From Bacillota bacterium (GTDB lineage: Bacteria; Bacillota; Clostridia; Christensenellales; SZUA-584): 64,000 nucleotides of DNA. Positions within the stretch are counted from its first letter, which is position 1; every line of letters starts with the position of its first letter. The notes beneath the pieces were generated by a model. That model was not told the DNA's origin and ran no database searches. It was given only the letters and a program-made list of their open reading frames with translations. Positions 8,002-18,563 of this stretch are shown here, in pieces. The DNA lies in assembly GCA_023459495.1 (NCBI GenBank), contig JAEWTL010000127.1, positions 62,001 to 126,000 of the forward strand. Reading direction: 5' to 3'. Position numbers and translations under genes: made by a program.

Positions 8002-9027
8002 TTACGCATTCTCCGCAATGAAGTATATCAGCTTCTCGGTATCCTCCCAGCCAAGGCAAGGGTCGGTGATGGACTGGCCGAACACAGCGCCGCCCACCTC
8101 CTGTCTGCCTTCCACAAGATAGCTTTCAATCATCAGCCCCTTTACAACATTACGAAGCGTGGGATCGTACCGGCGGCTTAGCAGCACCTCCCGGGCGATA
8201 CGCGGCTGCTCATAGAAGCGCTTATCTGAGTTGGCATGGTTGGTATCGACGATGACCGCCGGATTGGCCAGCCCCAGCTCAAGATATTCCTGCGCAAGGC
8301 GGCTCAGATCCTCATAATGATAGTTGGGAATGCTTCGGCCCGAGAAATCCACAGAGCCGCGCATGATTGCATGCGCGTACGGGTTGCCCGTCGTGCTGAC
8401 CTCCCAGCCGTTATAGATATAGGTGTGCGCCATCTGCGCCGCGCGGATGGCGTTGAGCATGACGGAGAGGTCCCCACTTGTAGGGTTCTTCATGCCTACC
8501 GGCGTATCCACGCCGCTGGCGGTGAGGCGGTGCTGTTGGTTCTCCACCGAGCGCGCGCCTATCGCATTGTACGCGAGTACATCCGCAAGGTACGCGTAGT
8601 TCTCCGGATACAGCATCTCATCAGCCGCGGGCAGGCCAAAGTCAGTAAGCGCCCGAATATGCAGGGAACGGATCGCGCGCACGCCTTCAAACAGGTCTGC
8701 CGCTTTGCCTGGGTCCGGCTGATGTGCCATTCCCTTGTATCCCGCACCGGTGGTGCGCGGCTTGTTGGTATAGATGCGCGGTATGATAAGAATGCGTTCC
8801 GCCACGCGTTCCTGCACGCGCGCGAGCTTCTCGATATACGCGCAGACAGGCTCCTCGCTGTCCGCGCTGCACGGGCCGATGATCAGAATAAACTTTCCGT
8901 TTCCTTCCAGCGCCTGCCGCAGTTCCGCGTCTCGCTGCGTTTTGCTCCGCACCGCCTTTTCAGGCAGAGGCAATTGTTCTATAATCTCATCGGGTGTTGG
9001 TATCTGTTTAACACGTTTCATGCCCAT
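8002..9027 (-). CDS. 3-deoxy-7-phosphoheptulonate synthase (DAHP synthase, AroG type)
   Basis: This 341-residue enzyme joins phosphoenolpyruvate and erythrose 4-phosphate, the entry step of the shikimate pathway. It belongs to the type I-alpha class of E. coli AroF/G/H, shown by IIGPCSADSEE near residues 49-59, IPRIYTNKPRTTGAGYKG near residues 82-99, and VDTNHANSDKR near residue 261. The length fits that class, which carries an N-terminal extension used for allosteric control by aromatic amino acids. The ATG at 9027 has GAGG eight bases upstream; a second ATG lies two codons later. It appears to be transcribed alone from its own promoter. Confidence 0.95.
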   Translation of the reverse strand: MGMKRVKQIPTPDEIIEQLPLPEKAVRSKTQRDAELRQALEGNGKFILIIGPCSADSEEPVCAYIEKLARVQERVAERILIIPRIYTNKPRTTGAGYKGMAHQPDPGKAADLFEGVRAIRSLHIRALTDFGLPAADEMLYPENYAYLADVLAYNAIGARSVENQQHRLTASGVDTPVGMKNPTSGDLSVMLNAIRAAQMAHTYIYNGWEVSTTGNPYAHAIMRGSVDFSGRSIPNYHYEDLSRLAQEYLELGLANPAVIVDTNHANSDKRFYEQPRIAREVLLSRRYDPTLRNVVKGLMIESYLVEGRQEVGGAVFGQSITDPCLGWEDTEKLIYFIAENA

Positions 9028-9058
9028 GTGTTAGTCCTCATTGCTTGCGATTTGCTCC

Positions 9059-9064
9059 ATTATA
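9059..9064 (-). promoter_or_regulatory. Extended -10 promoter of the DAHP synthase gene
   Basis: TGC-TATAAT on the minus strand forms an extended -10; a weak TTGCGC lies 19 bp upstream of the hexamer. Start of transcription would be about 25 bases before the ATG at 9027. Confidence 0.55.
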
Positions 9065-9090
9065 GCACATATGGCAATTGTGCGCGCAAT

Positions 9091-9116
9091 AAATGAAGCG
9101 CCCCGGGAGACGCTTC
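9091..9116 (-). terminator. Probable terminator of the subtilase gene
   Basis: A stem GAAGCG/CGCTTC (9095-9116) with a ten-base loop is followed on the minus strand by ATTTATT. It lies 24 bases past the subtilase stop codon. The T-run is short, so the call is moderate. Confidence 0.5.
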
Positions 9117-9140
9117 TTGTTCGTATATCTCTGTTACGTA

Positions 9141-12104
9141 TTACGGTGTTGCCGTCACCATAGTTGAGTAACCGCTGTACTGCTTCTCCCCGTTCACAAT
9201 TACATACGCGCGGATTTTATAGTAGTACTGCGTACCAGTGGTCAGTCCGCTGCTGTAAAAATACGCCTTGGTCGTAGTCCCAATTGATACATACTCTCCG
9301 TCAGCTGAAACCGAACGATAAACCTCATATCCCGACCGTCCTGAAACCGCCGTCCATGTCAGCTTAACTTTCGTAGCATTATACCGCGCCGCTTTAGGAT
9401 TCGTCACTGTACCAAATACAGGCATTGCCGTTACAGGATTAGAAAGCGTACTGTATACCCGTTCTGTACCCACCTTGCAATACGCCCGCACCTGATAGCT
9501 GTATGCCTGATTGGGGATCAGGCCAGTGTTGCTATAGTAAGTTCGTGTCGTCGAACCCACCAGCACATACTTACTTTGCGTTTCGTCCCAACGCAGCACC
9601 TCATATCCATTCGCTCCGTAAACTGAGCTCCATGTGAGTTTGATGCTTGTGATTTTGCTGAGAGCAACCTTCACATTCACCACATCGCTCAAGACAGGTA
9701 CAGCGGTGGCTGCAGGCGATGCCGCAGCAGCATAGATTTTCCTGCCGCTAACCGTGCGGTAAACGCGAATGTAATAGCTGTATGTTTTGAATGGTGTCAG
9801 GTTTGTGTTGGTATAATAGGTCTTTGTTGTTGTGCCAATCAGTGTATAGGCACCGCCAGCTTCTGATCTCCATACCTCGTAGCCTGTGCGTCCTGACACG
9901 CTGCTCCACGATATTTTGACTTTTGTGGGAGAAGTGGCTGTTGCGCTTGCCGCTGCCACAGAGAAAAGAAGAGGCGTTTCGGAAACAATAGCAGAGTAAT
10001 CACCGTACACTTTTGTTCGTCCCGCCATACGATATGCACGCACCTTATAATAGTAAGCCGTGCTGGTTTTCAAACCCGTGTTTGTATAGCTGAGGGAAGA
10101 GGTGGTTTTGATAAGGCTGAAAGCGCCATTCTGCGATGTTGCACGGTACACCTGATAGCCTGTCATTCCCGATACCGGATTCCATGATATCCTGATGCTG
10201 CTATAGCTGGACGCAGCTGCGCTTACCGAAGGTGCAGTAAGCGATGCTGGGGTAGCAGTCGCGTATGCGGAAAGGCCACCATACGTTGTCGCGGTGGATG
10301 CCGTACAATATGCCTGTACTTTATAGTAATAGGTTGTTCCGGTGACAAGCCCCGAATCGATGTATTGAATATCCGCTGTTGTTGTGATCTGTATATAGCC
10401 CGTATCCGCAGCTGTGCTTCGCCACACCTGATATCCCGATGCTCCGGATACTATGCCCCAGTTCAAGGTTGCGCAGTTCGGTCCCGTGGACTTCGCCGAT
10501 ACCACAGGGATTTCAATCGGTGCAAACTCGGCTGTAAAGGCACAGCTTTCGCTTACCGTAAAAGTATAAATCGCATCCGCCGATATCTGTGAGCCTCCAC
10601 TCAACCAGCGAACGAAACGGTATCCGTTAAACGGAGTGGCGCTTAGTGTGACGGGGGTATCTGCATTGTACGTACCCGCACCGGTTATGCTGCCGTAAGA
10701 ACTGTTTGAAGCTACAGAGACTTCACAGGTAGTAACCGGGGGATCATCATCCTCAGGAGCTGGGGGATCATCATCCTCAGCAACTGCTGCAACCGCAGCA
10801 TACGCATCTACCCGGCCCCAACCATAGGTCACATCTTTCCCCGATTCTCCTAAATCCACCGCCGTACTGTATAGTATATTTTTCACCTCGTTAACGGACA
10901 GGTTTGGATTAGCAGACAATATAAGCGCAACTACTCCGGCTACAACCGGCGAAGCCATCGAAGTGCCGCTCATACTGGCATACCCACCATAATATGAAGT
11001 GAGAAAGGTTGAAATAATGCCGCTGCCCGGCGCGGAAATATCCTTGGCAGACCCATAATTGGACCAACTGGCTTTGGTATCAGATGGGGTAGTCGCGATG
11101 ACCGATATCACCGAATCGTAGTCGCTCGGATAGCAGGCAGCCGTTGTATTGTCATTGCCCGCAGCCGCGACACACACAACGCCGCTGCCGACTGCGCTAT
11201 CGAGAGCCGTCTTAAACGCTGTATCATTCTCATAGCTTCCAAGGCTCATATTAATGATATCAGCGCCTTTGGATATCGCATAATCAATACCCTCGATGAT
11301 GTCTGAAGTATAAGCACAGTCTGGCCCAAACGCGTCCACCACAATCAGTTTAACACCTGGAGCGATTCCCGCAACGCCTATACCATTGTTTGCGCTTGCT
11401 GCAATGATGCCCGCTACATGGGTTCCGTGTCCATCGTCGTCATCCGCACTGCCGTCATTATCTACAACGTCCGTTTGCGCATAAATCTGGCCATAAAAGT
11501 CGGGGTGGCCCAAGTCGATTCCCGTATCAATTACTGCCACCCGTACATCAGAAGAACCCATCGTTATATTCCAGGCATCATAAACACCGATCGCGCCAAG
11601 GTGCCATTGCGAAGATGCATATGGATCGTTCACCGTTGCATCCAATCGATATACATAGTTGGGCTGAACATACTCAACGTTTGGCTGTTCCTCCATTATA
11701 TCAATGAAGCTCTCTACCGTTTCCCCTTCCGGCACCTCAGTGATCAGCAGATCATCTATGGGAAGTTCCTGTTGTACCTCACTGTCCACTGTATCAAGCG
11801 TATCTTGCACAGCCGCATCCGATACAGCATCCTTGAATTTTACAATGACCTCTCCATCCACACACTGTACACCATCCACTTCAACGATTTGCGCTGGCTC
11901 TGCGGGATCATCTTCCTCCGGTTCCTCTGTAGGCTGCGGAGTTATTTCTTCCGTTGGCTGCGTCTCAGCGGATTCTGTTGCTTCCGGTTCCTCTGCTGCA
12001 TAGGCAACGGGAATACGCAGCGTGAAAAACGACAGGCACAGTATCATTAAAATCGCGAGCATAGCAACAAATAGTTGTTTGAACTGTCTGTGACGATTTC
12101 TCAT
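9141..12104 (-). CDS. Secreted S8 subtilisin-like protease with Fn3-like repeats
   Basis: This 987-residue protein starts at the ATG at 12104 (SD AAGGAG, six bases); an in-frame 30-codon extension has no SD. After a signal peptide (cleavage near AYA-AEE) come a Glu/Pro/Thr-rich linker and an I9-type propeptide region. The peptidase domain has the full triad: Asp in AVIDTGID (about 193), His in DGHGTHVAG (about 226) and Ser in SGTSMASP (about 382), plus the oxyanion Asn in AAGND (about 317). Then follow a tandem EDDDPP linker, one InlB-B-like repeat (about 460-540) and five Fn3-like repeats, each with a GYxV[WYL]R core. No LPXTG anchor is seen, so it is probably released or held by its repeats. 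Substrate is unknown. Confidence 0.93.
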   Translation of the reverse strand: MRNRHRQFKQLFVAMLAILMILCLSFFTLRIPVAYAAEEPEATESAETQPTEEITPQPTEEPEEDDPAEPAQIVEVDGVQCVDGEVIVKFKDAVSDAAVQDTLDTVDSEVQQELPIDDLLITEVPEGETVESFIDIMEEQPNVEYVQPNYVYRLDATVNDPYASSQWHLGAIGVYDAWNITMGSSDVRVAVIDTGIDLGHPDFYGQIYAQTDVVDNDGSADDDDGHGTHVAGIIAASANNGIGVAGIAPGVKLIVVDAFGPDCAYTSDIIEGIDYAISKGADIINMSLGSYENDTAFKTALDSAVGSGVVCVAAAGNDNTTAACYPSDYDSVISVIATTPSDTKASWSNYGSAKDISAPGSGIISTFLTSYYGGYASMSGTSMASPVVAGVVALILSANPNLSVNEVKNILYSTAVDLGESGKDVTYGWGRVDAYAAVAAVAEDDDPPAPEDDDPPVTTCEVSVASNSSYGSITGAGTYNADTPVTLSATPFNGYRFVRWLSGGSQISADAIYTFTVSESCAFTAEFAPIEIPVVSAKSTGPNCATLNWGIVSGASGYQVWRSTAADTGYIQITTTADIQYIDSGLVTGTTYYYKVQAYCTASTATTYGGLSAYATATPASLTAPSVSAAASSYSSIRISWNPVSGMTGYQVYRATSQNGAFSLIKTTSSLSYTNTGLKTSTAYYYKVRAYRMAGRTKVYGDYSAIVSETPLLFSVAAASATATSPTKVKISWSSVSGRTGYEVWRSEAGGAYTLIGTTTKTYYTNTNLTPFKTYSYYIRVYRTVSGRKIYAAAASPAATAVPVLSDVVNVKVALSKITSIKLTWSSVYGANGYEVLRWDETQSKYVLVGSTTRTYYSNTGLIPNQAYSYQVRAYCKVGTERVYSTLSNPVTAMPVFGTVTNPKAARYNATKVKLTWTAVSGRSGYEVYRSVSADGEYVSIGTTTKAYFYSSGLTTGTQYYYKIRAYVIVNGEKQYSGYSTMVTATP

Positions 12105-12144
12105 TGGCTTCTCCTTGACAGCAATAACAATAAACCGAACATGA

Positions 12145-12172
12145 TGTATATATTGCTTCATATATTTATCAA
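12145..12172 (-). promoter_or_regulatory. Candidate promoter of the subtilase gene
   Basis: TTGATA (12167-12172) and TATACA (12145-12150) on the minus strand are separated by 16 bp, about 40 bases before the ATG at 12104, within an AT-rich intergenic stretch. Confidence 0.5.
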
Positions 12173-12203
12173 CTCGGATGAGCATTCTAAACAAAGAAAT
12201 ATT

Positions 12204-12232
12204 AAAATAAAAAAGCGCCCAAACGGACGCTT
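12204..12232 (-). terminator. Rho-independent terminator of yceD-rpmF
   Basis: A stem of about eight pairs (AAGCGCCC/GGACGCTT, one mismatch, loop AAAC; 12213-12232) is followed on the minus strand by TTTTTTATTTT. It lies 13 bases past the rpmF stop. Confidence 0.85.
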
Positions 12233-12244
12233 CCTCTTACCTGC

Positions 12245-12442
12245 TTACTCAGCCTTTTCTTTTTTCTCGGTATCCATCACATGCCGGCCATTGTAATAAC
12301 CGCACGTGGGGCATGCCCTGTGCATGAGCTTCATCGCGTGGCACTGCGGACATTCGCCGATGCCGGGCGGGGTCAGCTTGAAGTTTGCGGACCTTCTCTT
12401 GCGGCCACGCTGCTTGGAAATTCGATTCTTAGGTAACGCCAT
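12245..12442 (-). CDS. rpmF: 50S ribosomal protein L32
   Basis: This 65-residue basic protein of the large ribosomal subunit has the typical N-terminus ALPKNRISKQRGRKRRS and a four-cysteine zinc site CPQC...CPTC (about residues 31-48). The ATG at 12442 follows GAGGAGG. It lies 4 bases after the yceD homologue, the usual bacterial pairing. Confidence 0.98.
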   Translation of the reverse strand: MALPKNRISKQRGRKRRSANFKLTPPGIGECPQCHAMKLMHRACPTCGYYNGRHVMDTEKKEKAE

Positions 12443-12446
12443 CTAT

Positions 12447-12947
12447 CTACACCTCCTCGTCGCCATACAATTTGGACAAGCCGTAAAACGGACTGGACTC
12501 GTCTACGACCGGCTTGCAGCCGCATGTGCCTTCATTTAAATTCTGGCCGCATACGGGGCAAAGCCCTTTGCAATCCTGCCGGCATAGAAATCGCATCGGC
12601 AGGCTCAGCACCATGTTGTCTCCCAGCATATCCGTAAGGTCGATCTCCTCACCGGAGAACGCGTACATGCCCTCCTCGGGCTGCCGGGAATAGTATTCGG
12701 CGAACCGTACTGATACCGGATGCATCAAGGGGGTTAAGCACCTTGCGCACTCCACCGGCGTCATGGCATCAAATCTGCCTGTAACGGTAACGCCCTGGCC
12801 ATCGAAACGGAACTCCGTCTCCACCTTTACGCCATCCGGGAACGAATAGGTCTCTCCCGCGTACTCAATCGGCGCCATTGGCCCAGTATACTGCGCCGAG
12901 AACGCTTCTCCTTCACTTTGAAGCGCGTCAGCGATGTTGATCTTCAT
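12447..12947 (-). CDS. YceD/DUF177-family protein
   Basis: This 166-residue protein belongs to the DUF177/YceD family, linked in E. coli and plants to 23S rRNA accumulation. The core CARCL (about residues 68-72), the tail C-x3-C-x3-LCPVCGQNLN (about 122-138) and the conserved placement before rpmF all agree. The cysteines may bind zinc. The ATG at 12947 has an ideal AGGAG SD. A near-perfect promoter lies about 85 bases upstream and drives both genes. Confidence 0.92.
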   Translation of the reverse strand: MKINIADALQSEGEAFSAQYTGPMAPIEYAGETYSFPDGVKVETEFRFDGQGVTVTGRFDAMTPVECARCLTPLMHPVSVRFAEYYSRQPEEGMYAFSGEEIDLTDMLGDNMVLSLPMRFLCRQDCKGLCPVCGQNLNEGTCGCKPVVDESSPFYGLSKLYGDEEV

Positions 12948-13029
12948 AGCTTTCTCCTGAAAACGCGCCCCTCAAACACATACATTTGCAGGGACACCAG
13001 ACGAATGCGAACATTCGTCAACGAGTTAG

Positions 13030-13058
13030 ATTATATCGGTCGCGCCGACGCATGTCAA
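13030..13058 (-). promoter_or_regulatory. Consensus sigma-A promoter of yceD-rpmF
   Basis: Perfect TTGACA (13053-13058) and perfect TATAAT (13030-13035) on the minus strand are separated by exactly 17 bp. Strong constitutive expression fits a ribosomal protein operon. Confidence 0.9.
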
Positions 13059-13143
13059 CCCTTTTTTGGCGTTGAAAGACAGCGCTTTTCCTGTTTTCAT
13101 CCATGACACGATCCTGACTTTTCATTAACCGCCAAAACAATCA

Positions 13144-13824
13144 TCATTCTGAGAGCTTGCGTTCCAATAGTGCTCGGCCTGTATCATAAACCGATCGCGC
13201 TTCCTCCACGATGCTGCGGTAAAACGCCGCCGCCGCTGCCTGTCGCTGTGCTGCCATTTTCCAACCATGATCGGTATAGAACTTTGAATACAGCCCTTCC
13301 AGCTTATACTTATACTCCTGCAGAAACGACGGTTCTGTGTCTCCGGTCCCGTCCGATACCTGTCCGTCCGACTGCAGCGAGTACAGCGGCTCGCCCACCT
13401 GCCCCTGATAGAAGATCGTGCGCGCGATGCCGATTGTGCCGGTGACGTCGAGCTTGTCCGCATCAAACAATATCTTAGCCTCAATGCTCGCGGGCGGCGC
13501 GTCGCTGCGGAAACGATGCGTTTTGATGCATTCCCCCACTCGCTCCGCGAAAGATCGATCAAAGCCCTGCGCCAGCAAAAACTTGCGTGCTTTCTCCGCG
13601 CCTACCACAGCATGGCACAGCGCTGGATTCTCAAATTGTTCCGCCCTCCCGATATCGTGTAGCAGGCACGCGCAAATCAGCACGTCAGTATCCACGCCGA
13701 CCTCATGCTCCGCGATATCGAGCGCCGCGTACAGCACTCGGTAGACATGATCCTCGTCGTGCGCGCTGTCCGTCATGCACGAGCGCATATGGCATTCCAG
13801 CAATTCGTACGTCTTTCGATCCAT
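13144..13824 (-). CDS. HD-domain phosphohydrolase
   Basis: This 226-residue protein belongs to the HD superfamily of metal-dependent phosphohydrolases. The metal ligands are His in DEDHVYRV (about residue 26), the pair in LLHDIGR (about 55-56) and Asp in LFDADKLD (about 121-125). It resembles the YedJ-type HD proteins of about 220 residues, whose natural substrate is not settled (nucleotides are likely). Its ATG lies 4 bases after the hemZ stop, so it is translated from the same mRNA and closes the secD-to-hemZ cluster. No clear terminator is seen in the 80 bases after it. Confidence 0.85.
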   Translation of the reverse strand: MDRKTYELLECHMRSCMTDSAHDEDHVYRVLYAALDIAEHEVGVDTDVLICACLLHDIGRAEQFENPALCHAVVGAEKARKFLLAQGFDRSFAERVGECIKTHRFRSDAPPASIEAKILFDADKLDVTGTIGIARTIFYQGQVGEPLYSLQSDGQVSDGTGDTEPSFLQEYKYKLEGLYSKFYTDHGWKMAAQRQAAAAAFYRSIVEEARSVYDTGRALLERKLSE

Positions 13825-13828
13825 CCGG

Positions 13829-15319
13829 TTACTCGTTCGACTCGTCCGTGAGAACTTCAGGATTCCGTTCTCCCGGTCCGAACAGCACGCGCTTCCTTTC
13901 TATCATCTCATCCACACGCGCGATATATTCGCGCAAGTCCTTGGTATCTGCCGCGCGTTCGATTCGGTTCTCTTGCGAAAAGATGCGTTTGGAAATCGCC
14001 CCCGCGCCAAAGGCCAGCACGTCGCACAGTTCCTCCATCACGTCCACGTTATACAGGCACGCCGTGCCGGGTAGCGCGAAACCGATGTTCTGCTGGCAGC
14101 CCTTCATGTACTTTTGGCGGTACATATAGTACGGCTGATATCCGGCCTTCTCCAGTATGCTCTGGCCTGCGTCGACAGCGGCAGCCGCCTCGTCGTCTCC
14201 CGGCAAAAAAGCCAGGTTTTCCTGTGCAAACCGCGACGCACGCTTGACCGCAAGCGTATGTACCGTGATGTTGTCGGGGCGCAACGCCACAATACGCTGT
14301 ATGGTATCCGTGGTATCGGCCGCGCCCTCACCCGGCAGCCCCGCGATTACGTCCACATTCACTGTGAACCCAAACTTCTTCACCTGCTCATAGGCTTCGA
14401 AAAACTGCGCGGAGGTGTGCGCTCGTCCGATGCGCTGCAAGGTGTCATCGCGCAGCGTCTGCGGATTTACGCTCACGCGTCCCGCGCCCGCTTCGCTGAT
14501 GATACGCAGCTTTTCCAGCGTAATGGTATCGGGTCGTCCGGCCTCCACGGTAAACTCGTCCGCGCCCTGTGCGAGCTGTGCCGCTCGGCTCAAAACACGC
14601 TTCAGGTTTGCTTCGCAGAGCGCAGTAGGCGTACCTCCGCCCACGTACAGCGCGCGCACGCGTCTGCCCTGCAGCAGCTCCTCCACACCGCTAAGCTCCT
14701 TCAGCAGCGCGTCAGTATACAGGTCTTCAGCATTTTTGAACACGTCCGGCGTACACGACGCGAACGAGCAATACGCACACCGCGATGCGCAGAACGGAAT
14801 GCCGATGTAAATATCGATTTCGTCCGATTTGGGATAAAGCCCGGCCTGAGCGGTCAGGATGGATTTTGCCAGTTCGTACTTCTCGGGCTGTACGTCGAAT
14901 TCGTCCAGAAACAGCGCCTTTGCACCCGCTTCGCCCAGCCGGCCCTCGGTGTCCCGCAGCAGCCGCGTAGGCCGCACGCCCGTCAGGCTCCCCCACGGCA
15001 GCGTCTCATGAAAGTGCTGCGATAACGCACGGTATGCGCAAACCTTAGCAGCGCGCTTGGTGAAGCGTTTGGCCTCCAGTGCGCCCTTGCCTGCGGCAGT
15101 GCTGTACGTATACGATGCACTGCGCATTCCGTCCGCGAAGACCTCTGCAGTACACTGCACAATCTCTTCCTCTTCGCTTACCGAAAGCAGCAGGCTCAGG
15201 CCTTCTAAAGCAGGCACAGCCATATCCAGCGGCTCGATGCGGCGTACGTCAACGAACAGCCGCAGCACCTCGCACACCTCGCCGAAGAGCGCAGGCAGGG
15301 AGATATACAGCGCGGTCAT
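13829..15319 (-). CDS. hemZ: HemZ-type radical SAM coproporphyrinogen dehydrogenase-like protein
   Basis: The 496-residue product carries the HemN/HemZ radical SAM motif CASRCAYCSF (CX3CX2C, about residues 168-175), followed by the glycine-rich YVGGGTPTAL segment that binds SAM. Length and arrangement, with an N-terminal region of about 160 residues before the radical SAM core, fit HemZ of B. subtilis, proposed to convert coproporphyrinogen III to protoporphyrinogen IX without oxygen. The start at 15319 is chosen because its ATG overlaps the stop of the upstream MBL gene (ATGA) and yields the family N-terminus MTALYISLP. Without other heme genes in view, the heme role is by family only. Confidence 0.9.
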   Translation of the reverse strand: MTALYISLPALFGEVCEVLRLFVDVRRIEPLDMAVPALEGLSLLLSVSEEEEIVQCTAEVFADGMRSASYTYSTAAGKGALEAKRFTKRAAKVCAYRALSQHFHETLPWGSLTGVRPTRLLRDTEGRLGEAGAKALFLDEFDVQPEKYELAKSILTAQAGLYPKSDEIDIYIGIPFCASRCAYCSFASCTPDVFKNAEDLYTDALLKELSGVEELLQGRRVRALYVGGGTPTALCEANLKRVLSRAAQLAQGADEFTVEAGRPDTITLEKLRIISEAGAGRVSVNPQTLRDDTLQRIGRAHTSAQFFEAYEQVKKFGFTVNVDVIAGLPGEGAADTTDTIQRIVALRPDNITVHTLAVKRASRFAQENLAFLPGDDEAAAAVDAGQSILEKAGYQPYYMYRQKYMKGCQQNIGFALPGTACLYNVDVMEELCDVLAFGAGAISKRIFSQENRIERAADTKDLREYIARVDEMIERKRVLFGPGERNPEVLTDESNE

Positions 15320-15942
15320 TGCGTAAGATACGGGTTCTGTTTGAACTCCAGAAAGAGCGTGGTTTTGACGCCGTGCCCCGTATACACGGTATAGTCGGTG
15401 GTGAACTTGCCCAGCACGTCGTGCAGCGAATGACGATACTCCTCCGGGTCGCTGCCCGGAAAATCGGTGCGGCCGCAGTACATGTAAAACAGCGTATCGC
15501 CCGAGAACAGTGCGCCGTCCGCAATATAGCATGTGCTGCCGCCGGAATGGCCGGGCGTATGCAGCACTTTCACCTCAATGCCTGCGCACTGCAGCGCCTC
15601 GCCGCCCTGCACAATGATATCCGGTTCGCACTTCTCTACGGTTACCCCCGCAAACGTACCCAGATTATCGCCGTCATTTTGCAGCATGGAAGCATCCCGC
15701 GCATGTACGACAACCTTGGCTCCAGTCTCGCGCTTCAGCTTTGCGAGCGCTCCGATATGGTCAAAATGTCCGTGCGTCAGCAGGATATGCGTGACCTCCT
15801 CGATCCCGTAATGGTCGAGGTGCGCTTTGATCTTATCATAGTCGGCTCCGGCATCCACCAGAAACGCCTTCTTTTCTCCGTCGTTGAATACCATGAATAC
15901 GTTGGACGCCAATTCGCCCACCTGAATTTGAACAACCTTCAT
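15316..15942 (-). CDS. Metallo-beta-lactamase-fold hydrolase
   Basis: This 208-residue protein has the complete MBL metal-binding set: THGHFDH (about residues 56-62), HTPGHS (about 129-134), the bridging Asp in FSGDTLF (about 149) and a C-terminal GHG (about 191-193). It resembles glyoxalase II-like YqgX proteins, which cut thioesters such as S-lactoylglutathione analogues. Starts at the ATG at 15942 behind AAAGGA. Position between dtd and hemZ is common in Clostridia and suggests co-expression, not a shared reaction. Confidence 0.92.
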   Translation of the reverse strand: MKVVQIQVGELASNVFMVFNDGEKKAFLVDAGADYDKIKAHLDHYGIEEVTHILLTHGHFDHIGALAKLKRETGAKVVVHARDASMLQNDGDNLGTFAGVTVEKCEPDIIVQGGEALQCAGIEVKVLHTPGHSGGSTCYIADGALFSGDTLFYMYCGRTDFPGSDPEEYRHSLHDVLGKFTTDYTVYTGHGVKTTLFLEFKQNPYLTQ

Positions 15943-15954
15943 CTGTCTTTCCTT

Positions 15955-16397
15955 TTAGTATAACTTTTTTGAATTCAGCAATATCGTTACCGGCCCGTCA
16001 CAGGCTGAGTCGATTTCCATGTGAGCGCCAAACACGCCTGTCTGCACCGAAAGTCCGCCCTCGCGCATGAGCGATTCCACGCGCTCATAGAGCACTTCGG
16101 CTTCCGCCGGAGGAGCGGCTGCCATAAAATCCGGTCTGCGGCCCTTGCGCGCATCACCACACAATGTAAACTGCGACACGAGCAGCACTTCGCCGCCAAT
16201 ATCGGCCACGCTGTCATTCATTTTGTCTTCGCGCTCAAATATCCGCAGCCCTGCAACCTTGCTTGCGATATAGGCCGCGTCCGCCTCGGTGTCACCCTGC
16301 TCCACGCCGACCAGTACGAACAAGCCCGGCCCAATGGAGGACTTGTCCACGCCGTCCGCGCGTAGCTTTGCAGCAGCCACACGCTGCACCACTGCAA

Positions 16398-16401
<4 letters not shown>
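15955..16401 (-). CDS. dtd: D-aminoacyl-tRNA deacylase
   Basis: This 148-residue homodimeric enzyme removes D-amino acids (and glycine from tRNA-Ala) from mischarged tRNA. The active-site motif SQFTLCGDARKGRRP is present near residues 78-92, and the Gly-cisPro motif GPVT near residues 137-140; the usual Asn before DGPVT is Cys here (CDGPVT). The ATG overlaps the relA stop (ATGA), so the two are translationally coupled, the standard recJ-relA-dtd order. Confidence 0.96.

Positions 16402-18552
<2,151 letters not shown>

Positions 18553-18563
<11 letters not shown>

Noticed and set aside
9141..10700. Tandem DNA repeats or CRISPR-like repeats
   Set aside because: Repetition is at protein level (Fn3-like units) with diverged DNA; no spacer-repeat pattern.
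13062..13143. Inverted words GGCG...CGCC as terminator of the HD gene
   Set aside because: The arms are about 50 bases apart and overlap the yceD promoter region; no convincing stem-T-run.
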